From assembly GCA_049487715.1 (NCBI GenBank), contig CP150563.1, positions 496,001 through 560,000 on the forward strand: 64,000 bases of DNA, in the 5' to 3' direction. Below, piece by piece: positions 28,452 to 36,995 of this stretch. The stretch is from Pycnococcus provasolii. Lineage: Eukaryota > Chlorophyta > Pseudoscourfieldiophyceae > Pseudoscourfieldiales. The notes beneath the pieces are model-generated. The model saw nothing but the letters and a program-made list of their open reading frames with translations. It made no database searches and was not told where the DNA came from. A program made the position numbers and the translations under genes. Numbering within the stretch: the first letter of the stretch is position 1; each line of letters begins with the position of its first letter.

Positions 28452-28529
28452 TAACCCTAACCCTAACCGGTTGGGTTAGGGTTTTGGGTTAGGGTTTTGT
28501 GTTTAGGGTTAGGGTTAGGGTTAGGGTTG
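28452..28529 (+). repeat. Head-to-head telomere-type repeats in a divergent promoter
   Basis: Two to three CCCTAA units meet several TTAGGG units across an ACCGGTT centre, with GGGTTTTGGG variants. The block lies between the divergent starts at 28389 (minus) and 28606 (plus), so it sits in a shared promoter region. Telo-box words are known promoter elements in plants. A similar role here is inference. Confidence 0.9.
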
Positions 28530-28605
28530 TGTTTCTCTTTTCCGGCCGCCCCTCCCATTATTTCCATCCCCTCAGGTTCCCCCCACATCCGTCCGTCCTC
28601 GCGTC

Positions 28606-28993
28606 ATGGCGTCCGTCCTCGAGTGCGTGCTGCTGCGCGACGCGATGCGCGAAAAACAAGGCTTGATCGAAAGACTCAGAAGCAAGTACATCGTGAAGTC
28701 TGAGGGACAGGTGGTGTGCCGTGCGTGCACCATGATTCTACTCGGCGACTCCGCAGACCACGTACGTCTTTGTTTTTCATCTGGATGTTTCGGATGTTTT
28801 CTTTTTTGTGGATGTGATATTTGGTGTCAACCTGTTTAACCGGCGAAACTCACTCACTTCCGACACACACAAACTCGCACTTACACTTACACTTACACGT
28901 GTGTATTATATGCAGGTGATGGAGCACTTCGCGTTCCACCACAGCGGGGACATTCAGAGGATCCTCGCATCCAAGGGAGGAGGCGATGAGTAA
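28606..28993 (+). CDS. 77-residue C2H2-like zinc-finger protein with one intron
   Basis: Exons 28606-28761 and 28916-28993, with the intron from GTACGT at 28762 to TATATGCAG ending at 28915 (154 bases). Joining is phase 0 after ...GDSADH and continues VMEHFAFHHSGDIQRI. The splice completes a C-x2-C-x10-H-x3-H arrangement (CRAC ... HVMEH), close to a C2H2 zinc finger; without splicing the second His is lost. The N-terminal half is a helical basic segment. No named family is recognised. The small single-finger form suggests a nucleic-acid or protein-binding component of a larger complex (inference). Confidence 0.8.
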
Positions 28994-29100
28994 CTAACTA
29001 ACTGCACATCACTCTTTTTTCTTTCTTTCTTTCTTTCTCCCTTCTAAAACTGCACTACCACCGGCACTGCCATAAACAAGTCTTCTTTATTGTTGTTACG

Positions 29101-29795
29101 TTACATGCCGTCCACCGGATCGTTCTCCGCGTGGTACCAGTAAGTGCTGTTGACGTGGCCCACCAGCTTCTCCTCCGCAACGCGGCGTGCAAACTCGTCG
29201 CGGTCGTACACATACAGCTCCTCCTCCACCGTCTCCAGGCGGCTGTGAAAGCGCCCACTTCGACGAACGAGCTGCATGTCAGGCTTGCACTCGTCCGGAA
29301 TGCTCGCGGCAGTTGCAGGCTTGTCCAGAGCCTTGCGCAGCGCCCTGTTGCCCGTGCGCTTGGCTAGCGCGTCGAGGTCCTCGCTGTCGTAAAAGTCCTC
29401 GTGCTCCGCCCACATGGAGCCGTCAGGAAGCTGGTAGAAGCTGCGCACGATGCTATACGAGATGAGCGGAGATCCGTCGTTTCCTATGCCAATGTTAAAG
29501 CACGCGCCGTGGCTGTTGTACGTGAGCGGCTCCGTGAGGTCAAACTTGAACTCGCGATCGGGCTCGTCAGCATCCACAATAGTAACCGCCGCGAAGAACA
29601 TAGGCGTCTTTCCGTGCCACTTGGTTGCCGTCTCGTTGGGTGGCGGCTCGCAAGCCCGGTTGAGCGTGATTCGTTCGGATTCTGCCTCGGACTTGGCAGC
29701 AATGGCCCTGTGCTGTGCAGGCTTGTAGTTGAACAAAAACGAAGGCGGAGTGACGTTGCTGCTGCCAGGTGGGTGTTCATCGAAAGCTTTTGGGA

Positions 29796-29827
<32 letters not shown>

Positions 29828-30327
29828 GGTGGTGAGTCGGAGGGTGGTGAGTCGTCGTTGTTGTTGTCGTCGTCGTCGTCGTCAGCGTTGTTGTCGTCGT
29901 GCGATCGTTCCAACCCAACAGGCGGCGTAGCCAGAGAAGAACGAGGTGGAGGTATGTCCGACGGAAGCGGAAGCAGGTTGAGCGTGCGTCCATATTGCAG
30001 TAAAGGGGTTGTGGAGAGTTTGAAATGAGACGGCGGCACGTGAGGGGCGAGGCGGGACATATTGGCTGAGAGAGCGGCTGTGAGGAGAGTTCGTTGATTG
30101 TTGGAGTTGTTGGAGGAGGAGCACGGCAAGGAGGAGGCGACGATCGCGTCAATCAAAGAGGCGGACGAGGCGAGGATGCTTTCCGTCACCTTTTGCCGCT
30201 TGCTGCTCGGCGGTGGGGTGGTCGTCGTTGGCGCCATGAGCAGTTCGTTTGAGATTTTGAGTGAAGAGGGCTTCGCGTTCGAAGGAAGTGAGTGAGGGCT
30301 CAGCACATTTAGCTTGAGCGGATACAT
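29101..30327 (-). CDS. Unknown protein with acidic/poly-Gln linker and a conserved-looking C-terminal domain
   Basis: 408 residues from the ATG at 30327. A second in-frame ATG at 30237 (MAPTTTTPPPSSKRQK, with a basic nuclear-type patch) is an equally good start. The middle carries an Asp/Asn run and a Gln10 run from a CTG microsatellite. The C-terminal 200 residues are compact and non-repetitive (TPMFFAAVTIVDADEPDREF, ACFNIGIGNDGSPLISYSI, RSFYQLPDGSMWAEHEDFYD) and look like a globular beta-rich domain. I do not recognise it. It lies immediately downstream, in the opposite orientation, of the permuted tRNA locus. Confidence 0.8.
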
Positions 30328-30424
30328 ACGACATGTGCTTTGTCTATTATGTCACCGCTTTCGCTGGGGATACCGCTTCGGGATTTTTACCCAATTTTGC
30401 CGTCTTCGCTACATAAGGAAGGAT

Positions 30425-30520
30425 ATCGCACGGCCGCGGGTTCGAGTCCCGCCAAGGATACAACTATGCTCTAATTATTGTCCTTGTAGCTCAGTATTTG
30501 GTCAGAGCGTGCGACTTTTA
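30425..30520 (+). tRNA. Circularly permuted tRNA-Lys(UUU) gene
   Basis: The 3' half comes first (30425-30460): A38, anticodon-stem 3' strand TCGCA (30426-30430), variable CGGCC, T arm GCGGG-TTCGAGT-CCCGC (30436-30452), acceptor 3' strand CAAGGAT and discriminator A (30460). After 19 intervening bases the 5' half follows (30480-30520): acceptor GTCCTTG, TA, D arm GCTC-AGTATTTGGTCA-GAGC, G26, anticodon-stem TGCGA (30510-30514), loop start CTTTTA. Joining 30520 to 30425 gives the loop CUUUUAA with anticodon UUU. All four stems pair (7, 4, 5 and 5 bp; only G1-U72 is a wobble). The junction falls at positions 37/38, the usual tRNA intron site. The B-box-like GGTTCGAGTCC precedes the A-box-like TAGCTCAGTATTTGG. 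Permuted tRNAs are known from red algae and prasinophytes. Maturation would need splicing endonuclease and ligase to make a circle, then RNase P and RNase Z. Confidence 0.9.
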
Positions 30521-30537
30521 CTTTATTCATAAAAGTC

Positions 30538-30547
30538 TTTTTTTTTT
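30538..30547 (+). terminator. RNA polymerase III T-run terminator
   Basis: Ten consecutive T residues start 17 bases after the 5' half of the permuted tRNA. This is the expected polymerase III stop signal and supports transcription in the permuted order. Confidence 0.8.
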
Positions 30548-30664
30548 GCTAACCAGTGGGGACATGAGAGGAGGCCAATGACCACACTAAACGAACTGAG
30601 AGCGCGACGAGCGGTGACGACGTTCCGAGCAGCAAGACGTTCGAGGGCAAGACAGTCCAGCGAG

Positions 30665-31053
30665 AGAGAGGGAAACGGGCGCACCACCAAAATGTGCGTT
30701 GTGAGAGTGGAGGTTTTTTGACACGCGGACTTGCGCGACGCCACCGCGATGAAGTCGCGGTCTCCAAGCCGCGTTAACACCCTCCTCACTAGCTCCTCCA
30801 AGTCCGGAGGTTCCCACCCGGTTCCACTCGGAATCGTACTGGGAGTCTGGGACGAGCACGATCTTGGCGTCCACCTCCTCCACCTCCTCCACCTCCACCT
30901 CCTCCACCACCTCGATAGACTCGATCCACCTGCACGTACAAATACGCGACCGCCGGCGTCATGAGCGCCCACAACGCACTCATGACGCGTCGGCGCACGG
31001 CCGGATCGCTGGCATAATCGGCCGAAAAAATCGGCATACTTACCTGTCGGTTT
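30665..31053 (-). pseudogene. Tandem copy A of an F-box-like gene segment
   Basis: On the minus strand this 389-bp unit contains, in order, a perfect consensus donor (CAGGTAAGTAT-like, near 31048), an intron-like stretch ending GTACGTGCAG, a Glu/Val-rich segment (ESIEVVEEVEVEEVEEVDAK), then LEELVRRVLTRLGDRDFIAV, which resembles an F-box. The acidic segment and the F-box-like part are in different frames, so the copy is broken. It is duplicated in tandem at 31081-31437, and a related ORF lies at 36996-37521. Confidence 0.6.
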
Positions 31054-31080
31054 AAGGTTTTTAAAAGTAAAGGTTTAAAG

Positions 31081-31437
31081 AGAGAGGGAAACGGGCGCAC
31101 CACCAAAATGTGCGTTGTGAGAGTGGAGGTTTTTTGACACGCGGACTTGCGCGACGCCACCGCGATGAAGTCGCGGTCTCCAAGCCGCGTTAACACCCTC
31201 CTCACTAGCTCCTCCAAGTCCGGAGGTTCCCACCCGGTTCCACTCGGAATCGTACTGGGACGAGCACGATCTTGGCGTCCACCTCCTCCACCACCTCGAT
31301 AGACTCGATCCACCTGCACGTACAAATACGCGACCGCCGGCGTCATGAGCGCCCACAACGCACTCATGACGCGTCGGCGCACGGCCGGATCGCTGGCATA
31401 ATCGGCCGAAAAAATCGGCATACTTACCTGTCGGTTT
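31081..31437 (-). pseudogene. Tandem copy B of an F-box-like gene segment
   Basis: Nearly identical to copy A but lacking about 30 bases: a short GGAGTCT piece and a CACCTC-repeat stretch. It keeps the donor-like CAGGTAAGTAT complement and the LEELVRRVLTRLGDRDF segment, and again needs a frame change to link the acidic stretch with the F-box-like part. The two copies lie 28 bases apart. Confidence 0.6.
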
Positions 31438-31447
31438 CAGGTAAAGG

Positions 31448-31636
31448 TTAGGGGACGTGGCCATGGCGCTCGTGGAAGAACTCAGGAGGAAGATGGAGGA
31501 GGACGTCGTTGGGGAGGCTGCGGGTGAACATGTTGAGGACTTCGGTGCGGACGGGGAGCTTGCATTCCCGGGCAAGCTCGGCGAGCGTGAGGCTGGTGGT
31601 GTCGTGGATGCCATCTGGGCCGCGAGGATTTCGACT
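31448..31636 (-). pseudogene. Orphan coding-like exon next to copy B
   Basis: The minus-strand frame reads NPRGPDGIHDTTSLTLAEL, followed by ARECKLPVRTEVLNMFTRSL and PNDVLLHLPPEFFHERHGHV, then a stop. The codon use is gene-like but there is no start. A second frame (MATSPNLYLKPTG) runs directly into the donor site of copy B. It is probably part of the same decayed gene family. Function unknown. The rest of 31637-31817 is a spacer with a GGGATCCC palindrome at 31645. Confidence 0.4.
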
Positions 31637-31817
31637 GCAAGACCGGGATCCCCGGGGGGAGGAAAAAAATTACTTTTGCCAACATGTAACCCTGGTTCAA
31701 CGAGGCATCCCGATTAATTCAAAAACACGACCTGTTTTTTTGGCGCCGCCGCCGACCAGTGAGTGCACTGTCTGACTGGTCCAGCGGTCACTCCAGCCAG
31801 TCAGTTTTTCCAATCCA

Positions 31818-33830
31818 ATGAACATGTCGCCGCCCCCCAACATGTTATGGCGCGTGCACAAGTCCTCACTTCGGCCCGCTTTTTCCTGCTTTTATCGCAG
31901 CAGCAGCAGGTTCAACAGAAGGTACGTTTTAGGTAAGCTGGTTGGGCATAACAACAGCAACCAAAGAAAACGCGCCAAAATCATTCCCACATCATCGTCT
32001 GAGAAGTCGTTTCAAAACAGTGAAGCTGGAGAACCACCACCAGTTTCAGTTTCGACGACGACGAACGATACAGCTGCAGATTCTGCAGAACCTCCTGAGG
32101 AGTCATTCTCCCTAAAAACCACCATCAAGAACAACCTCCCTTCATTATCCCTCCTCATACTTTCCATAGCCGCACTCAAGCTGCCGACACCCCTGCTCGC
32201 CACAAAAAAAGCTTTCGTACTGCTTCTGCCAAAGCTTGGAATCTACGCATCCATACGAAGCATATTCAAGCAACCCGTTCGAACGTTGGAATCATTCATC
32301 GCTAAAAAAACAGCAGCAGCTCTCCTGAAAATCAAAGTGCAGTGGAAGAGCGCAATCATCATACCGTTCGCCGCCGCGGCGGTTGGCTGGGTCACCAACT
32401 GGCTTGCGGTTCAGATGATATTCTACCCCATCGGCTTCCTTGGCTTGCCGCCTTTTCACCAGCCTGTGCTGGGATCCGTGTGCGGCGAGCCGTACCACAG
32501 CCCGCTCGGGTACTTTGGGTGGCAGGGAATCGTTCCCGCGAAAGCCGCCAAAATGGCTGGCGCGATGACCACCATGGTCACCACGCAGCTCATCGACGTC
32601 ACGTCCGTGTTTGCAAAGTTAGATCCAAATGCCGTCGCCTCGCGACTGCTGGAGACGGCACCCGCGCACGCGCTGGCGTGCGCCTTCGACGTCGCCGGCG
32701 GGCCGTGGAGCAGGGGCCTTCCGCTCGCGTCGACGGCGACGGCGTGGGCCGCCGACCACGCATCTCGGCTGCCAAACGCCGCCGTTCACCTGCTTGCCAC
32801 CGTGCACCACGAATACATCGTCGGGCTCGTCGAGCTGCTGAAGGGTGGCATCGAGCACGTGCTTGATCTCAACACCATGGTGGTCAGCGCGATGTGCAAC
32901 GACAAGCGCGTTCTCGTGGAGCTTTTCCAGAAGTGCGCGACGAAGGAGCTCGCCTTCCTCGTCGACTCCGGACTGTGGTTCGGCTTCCTGCTTGGCGTGC
33001 TTCAGATGTTCGTGTGGGGGTTCACCGATGCGCCGTGGACGCTTCCCGTGGGCGGCGCCGTCGTTGGGTACCTGACGAACTGGATTGCGCTCAAGTGCAT
33101 CTTCGAGCCCGTCGATCCTGTCAAGGTGGGGCCTTGGACCTTGCAGGGCATGTTTCTCAAGAGACAGAACGAGGTGAGCGAGACGTTCGCGGACCACATG
33201 GCTGAGAACGTGCTAACGTCTGAGAATTTTTTCGAGCGCCTGCTACCCCCCGGCGGCGACGCGAAGGCATTCGGCGCGCTCGCGGCGGCGCACACCGACA
33301 GCTTCGGGGTGGACCTTTCTCACCGCCTTGGCATGGGTGTCAACGATGGCGCCGCGGCGATGGCGCAGCGCGCATCGACCGCGGCGGCTGGCGGTGTCGC
33401 CGACGCGGTGGCATCCACCTCGTCGTCTGCGCTGGGCGAAGGCTTGGGCGAGTACATGCCTTCCCTTGCGGACTCGCTCGTGCGTACGATGCCCGACCAC
33501 CTGCCCCGCAGCTTGCACGAGTACGTGGACGCGACGCTGGGCCTACGCGAGGAGATGACGGCGAAACTGAAGGCGATGGCGCCCTCTGACTTCGAGCGTG
33601 TTCTTCACCCAATTTTCGAGGAGGATGAGTTCACGCTGATCGTCGCGGGAGGAATCCTCGGCCTGCTCGTGGGTCTCGCTCAAATGCTGTTCGAGAAGCG
33701 CGAGACGGAGACGAAGAATAACGAGGCGGCGTCTACGAAAAATTCTTCGTCGTCGGAGCAGGAGGGCGCACCATCGCCGCCGCCGCCGCCGCCGCCGCCG
33801 CCAGTGAATAATGCGCCAACAGTAACATAA
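31818..33830 (+). CDS. DUF445 membrane protein
   Basis: 670 residues. DUF445 hallmarks occur twice, as expected for this family. The first is the pair AVGWVTNWLAVQMIFYPIGF and GIVPAKAAKMAGAM, near residues 192-255. The second is the pair AVVGYLTNWIALKCIFEP and GMFLKRQNEVSETFADHMAE, near 415-465. Hydrophobic segments flank each copy and one lies near the C-terminus (LIVAGGILGLLVGLAQML). The N-terminal 60 residues are basic and Ser/Asn-rich and may be an organelle presequence. The tail ends in a Pro10 run from a CCG repeat. The family is common in bacteria and in algae and plants. Its molecular role is not established. Confidence 0.88.
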   Translation: MNMSPPPNMLWRVHKSSLRPAFSCFYRSSSRFNRRYVLGKLVGHNNSNQRKRAKIIPTSSSEKSFQNSEAGEPPPVSVSTTTNDTAADSAEPPEESFSLKTTIKNNLPSLSLLILSIAALKLPTPLLATKKAFVLLLPKLGIYASIRSIFKQPVRTLESFIAKKTAAALLKIKVQWKSAIIIPFAAAAVGWVTNWLAVQMIFYPIGFLGLPPFHQPVLGSVCGEPYHSPLGYFGWQGIVPAKAAKMAGAMTTMVTTQLIDVTSVFAKLDPNAVASRLLETAPAHALACAFDVAGGPWSRGLPLASTATAWAADHASRLPNAAVHLLATVHHEYIVGLVELLKGGIEHVLDLNTMVVSAMCNDKRVLVELFQKCATKELAFLVDSGLWFGFLLGVLQMFVWGFTDAPWTLPVGGAVVGYLTNWIALKCIFEPVDPVKVGPWTLQGMFLKRQNEVSETFADHMAENVLTSENFFERLLPPGGDAKAFGALAAAHTDSFGVDLSHRLGMGVNDGAAAMAQRASTAAAGGVADAVASTSSSALGEGLGEYMPSLADSLVRTMPDHLPRSLHEYVDATLGLREEMTAKLKAMAPSDFERVLHPIFEEDEFTLIVAGGILGLLVGLAQMLFEKRETETKNNEAASTKNSSSSEQEGAPSPPPPPPPPPVNNAPTVT

Positions 33831-33921
33831 AGAATGAATTTATCATTGTTTATTTGAGCCAGTGTATGATATGAAGTAATTTCAACTACAATGTGTCTCT
33901 GCGAATGTTACAACTCGAATG

Positions 33922-34944
33922 TTACACCTCTTGCGTCTTGAAAGGACCGCACATGCCGGCGGGAGGTGCCTCGCCGTCATCGTTGCGTCCCCAGCACGCG
34001 ACACTCCCGTCGGCTTGCAGTGCCAACGAGTGACTTTCACCCGCGGCGACCGCTACGAAGTCGCCCTCCACACCAGCGGGAGGCGCTTTGCCGAAGCCGT
34101 TGCGTCCCCAGCATGCGACACTGCCGTTGCGTCTCAACGCTAGCGAGTGATAGCCACCCGCAGCGATCGCGACAAAGTCACCCTCGACGCCGTCGGGAGG
34201 CGCCTGGCCATGATTGTGTCCCAGCACGACGCCGTCGGGAGGCGCCTGGTCATGATTGTGTCCCCAGCACGCGACACTGCCGTTGCGTCTCAACGCTAGC
34301 GAGTGTCGACCACCGGCAGCGATCGCGACAAAGTCACCCTCGACGCCGTCGGGAGGCGCCTGGCCGAAGCCGTTGTATCCCCAACACGCGACACTGCCGT
34401 TGCGTCGCAACGCGAGCGAGTGCAAGTCCCCCGCAGCGATCGCGACAAAGTCACCCTCGACGCCGTCGGGAGGCGCCTCGCCGTTGAGTCCCCAGCACGC
34501 GATGTTGCCGTTGCGTCTCAACGCTAGCGAGTGACTGCCACCCGCGGCGATCGCGACAAAGTCGCCGTCGACGCCACCGGGAGGGGCTTGGCCGTCTCGG
34601 TTGCTTCCCCAGCACGCGATACTGCCGTCGACTCGTAGCGCCATAGAGTGACGCGCACCCGCAGCGATTGCGACGAAGTCCCCATCAACACCATCGGGAG
34701 GCGCCTGGTCGAAATCGTTCGATCCCCAGCACGCGACTCCCCCGTCGCAGCGCATCACCACGGCGTGACGGTCTCCCGCGTCGAGCCACGCACTTCGTCG
34801 CGTCGCTTGTATTCGTTCATGTTCTCGCATGAGTCGTCGTTCACGCTGCCACGGCACCCACACGGTGCGCATCACCTTGTACGCGAGCGACTCTTCTGAG
34901 GCAGAGCCATTCTCAGAGCCCCGTTGAAGGGACGCGCATTCCAT
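33922..34944 (-). CDS. RCC1-like beta-propeller repeat protein
   Basis: 340 residues from the ATG at 34944. After a basic N-terminus of about 60 residues come seven or so repeats of about 38 residues with consensus AIAAGxxHSLALRxxGSVACWGxN, spaced by QAPPDGVEGDFV. This is the regulator-of-chromosome-condensation/BLIP-II propeller type. The repeats are highly similar at DNA level, and one unit contains a short partial duplication (GHNHDQAPPDGVVLGHNHGQ, near 34200-34260), a sign of recent repeat turnover. No exchange-factor residues can be assigned. A general protein-binding propeller is the safe description. It shares a 308-bp divergent promoter region with the desaturase gene. Confidence 0.88.
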   Translation of the reverse strand: MECASLQRGSENGSASEESLAYKVMRTVWVPWQRERRLMREHERIQATRRSAWLDAGDRHAVVMRCDGGVACWGSNDFDQAPPDGVDGDFVAIAAGARHSMALRVDGSIACWGSNRDGQAPPGGVDGDFVAIAAGGSHSLALRRNGNIACWGLNGEAPPDGVEGDFVAIAAGDLHSLALRRNGSVACWGYNGFGQAPPDGVEGDFVAIAAGGRHSLALRRNGSVACWGHNHDQAPPDGVVLGHNHGQAPPDGVEGDFVAIAAGGYHSLALRRNGSVACWGRNGFGKAPPAGVEGDFVAVAAGESHSLALQADGSVACWGRNDDGEAPPAGMCGPFKTQEV

Positions 34945-35252
34945 GACGAAGACAGGAGAGGAGGGAAGTGAGCTGGCGGAAAACGCGGGACTGAGGATGA
35001 TAGGTTGGGGTTTTGAGGCACCTTTTTGAGGCAAACCCCCAAACGGCAAACCCCGAAACGTGCCTCCGTAAAGTTTTACGTGAACGGCATAGATTTGTGG
35101 TCTAGATTGCTTTGTCTCCCCTTCTTCAGCCCTTGGCCCTTGACTGACTGAACAAGGAAGTGTTTTGGAGCACTCTCCCCACACGCACGTTTCATTGGTT
35201 GCCCAGGCGAATAATCGAACCATCCGTCCCATCAAAGGCTCCAGGTCGTTTG

Positions 35253-36599
35253 ATGGCGCCTCTCCAAGCTGCAAGGCTCTCAGGAGTTAGGAGCGGTCGC
35301 CTGCCTCCGAGCCATGGCTGCCTCTTAAGATGCGTTAGCGCACCCCTCCTCCCGCGCCGCCCTCGTGGTTCGAAGGGATTCGTCAGAACTCGGGCGACGA
35401 CGCCCTCATCGGCGATCGCGCGGGTGGCGTCGTCGAAGCGGGCCGCGAGCGGCGGCAAGGTGGGGGCTGCGCTGACGTTGACGGAGCCGCAGGTGGCTGA
35501 GGTGCCGTCTCTGAGGGAGCTGAGACAGGCGATACCGAAGGATTGCTTCGAGCCGGACACGCGGGAGAGCCTGAAGTACGCCGCCGTGGACCTGGCTTGG
35601 ATGTTCGGCTGCTTTGCCGCATCGCCCTTCGTGGCGGAGCACCCTATCCTAACGCTGCCGTACGCCGCCGTGACGGGCCTGGCGATGTGGAGTGTCTTCG
35701 TCGTCGGGCACGACTGCGGCCACGGGAGCTTCAGCAAGAGCAACGTGCTCAACGGCGTCGTGGGCCACATCTGCCACGCGCCGCTCATGGTGCCCTTCTA
35801 CCCGTGGGCGTACTCGCACAAGCAGCACCACAGGTTCCACAACCACCGCACGAAGGACATGTCGCACCCGTGGATGAAGGCGGAGGAGTACAAAGAGACG
35901 AACGCCGTCGTGCGCGCGCTCGCCCTCGACCACTGGATAGGGCTCTACCTCGGCTTCCCAGGCTACCTCCTCATGGAGCCGGAGTGGTCCTCCACGGACG
36001 GGTCCCACTTCTGGCCGTGGAGCCGCCTATTCGACCGTGCGCCAAAGGACGAGCGCCTCAAGTGCGCCGTCTCCTCCGCCTCCTGCATCGCGTTCCTCGC
36101 GGGCACGTTCGCGTTCGCCGGCGGTCCGGTGAACTGGGCGATCGAGTACGGCGCGCCGTACCTCGTGTTCAGCTGGTGGCTGTTCACCGTCACGTACCTG
36201 CAGCACCACGACCACGACACCGAGACGTTCGAGGAGGGTGAGTGGGAGTACGTGCTCGGCGGCGCGGAGACGATCGACCGAGAGTTCGGGCTCGGCATCG
36301 ACAAGGTGACGCACAACATCACGGACTGCCACGTCGCTCACCACATGTTCACCGACATGCCTCACTACAAGCTCGAGCGCGCGACGAAGGCTGTTCGCGG
36401 CGTGCTTGAGCCGCGTGGTCTTTACAAGCGCCGCGACACGAGGGACTTTGTGCGTAAGGTGTTCACGCTGCACGAGGAGAACGGGCACTGCATCGACGCC
36501 TCCGCTGACGGCGGTCGCCCTCGCGCGACCCGCGCGGAGCTCGAGGCACTCCTCCCTAATAATAATCGCGTCCTCACGTCAGATGAGAAGAGGCAATGA
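35253..36599 (+). CDS. Membrane fatty acid desaturase (FAD2/omega-3-type)
   Basis: 448 residues from the ATG at 35253. Three histidine boxes are intact: HDCGH (His153-157), HKQHH (His189-193) and HVAHH (His360-364). The context HNITDCHVAHHMFTDMPHYK resembles FAD2-type delta-12 desaturases. The first box (GHDCGHGSFS) looks more like omega-3 enzymes, so regiospecificity is left open. The N-terminal 70 residues are basic and rich in Ser, Arg and Pro, suggesting a plastid transit peptide. The protein would be a di-iron membrane enzyme inserting a double bond into glycerolipid acyl chains. The gene is complete and single-exon. Confidence 0.93.
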   Translation: MAPLQAARLSGVRSGRLPPSHGCLLRCVSAPLLPRRPRGSKGFVRTRATTPSSAIARVASSKRAASGGKVGAALTLTEPQVAEVPSLRELRQAIPKDCFEPDTRESLKYAAVDLAWMFGCFAASPFVAEHPILTLPYAAVTGLAMWSVFVVGHDCGHGSFSKSNVLNGVVGHICHAPLMVPFYPWAYSHKQHHRFHNHRTKDMSHPWMKAEEYKETNAVVRALALDHWIGLYLGFPGYLLMEPEWSSTDGSHFWPWSRLFDRAPKDERLKCAVSSASCIAFLAGTFAFAGGPVNWAIEYGAPYLVFSWWLFTVTYLQHHDHDTETFEEGEWEYVLGGAETIDREFGLGIDKVTHNITDCHVAHHMFTDMPHYKLERATKAVRGVLEPRGLYKRRDTRDFVRKVFTLHEENGHCIDASADGGRPRATRAELEALLPNNNRVLTSDEKRQ

Positions 36600-36848
36600 T
36601 TTTTTTAGTCAACCAGGCTTGTTACTTAAATTAATTGTAACTCATTACTTTGGTTACAACTTTTTGATCATTTGGTTGTTAGGATTTTTAGGGAGGGACC
36701 GGCACGTCCGCACGTGGCATGCGCCTCGCTCGGACGTTGCACGCTTGCGGCGGACAAGGTAAGGCCGTAAGGGTAGTCACGTCGATTACGCCAACAACCA
36801 AACTACACGTGTGCGGCAACTAGCAGCAGCACGTCATACTTTTGCCTT

Positions 36849-36866
36849 GGAGCTCCCGGGAGCTCC
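36849..36866. repeat. Perfect 18-bp palindrome
   Basis: GGAGCTCCCGGGAGCTCC is its own reverse complement. A related GGGAGCTCCCGGG word follows about 25 bases later, so the region can form alternative cruciforms. It lies in the spacer after the F-box-like ORF. Confidence 0.9.
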
Positions 36867-36995
36867 CAGGAGCCGGAGACCCCCTGGGAGCTCCCGGGTC
36901 ATCATCATCATCAGCAGCAGCAGAACCGCCAAGATGATCATGATCGTTCAATTTGATTTGATGATTACAACATTCCATGCCTAGTAGGCAAACCA

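Noticed and set aside
31036-31052. ATACTTACCTG on the plus strand looks like the 5' end of U1 snRNA (also at about 31420).
   Set aside because: The following bases do not match U1. The sequence is the exact complement of a strong minus-strand donor (CAGGTAAGTAT) inside duplicated gene fragments, which explains it better.
35205-35225. ATAATCGAACC looked like a reverse-strand T-arm of a tRNA.
   Set aside because: No acceptor, D or anticodon arm can be built around it. It lies in the desaturase leader.
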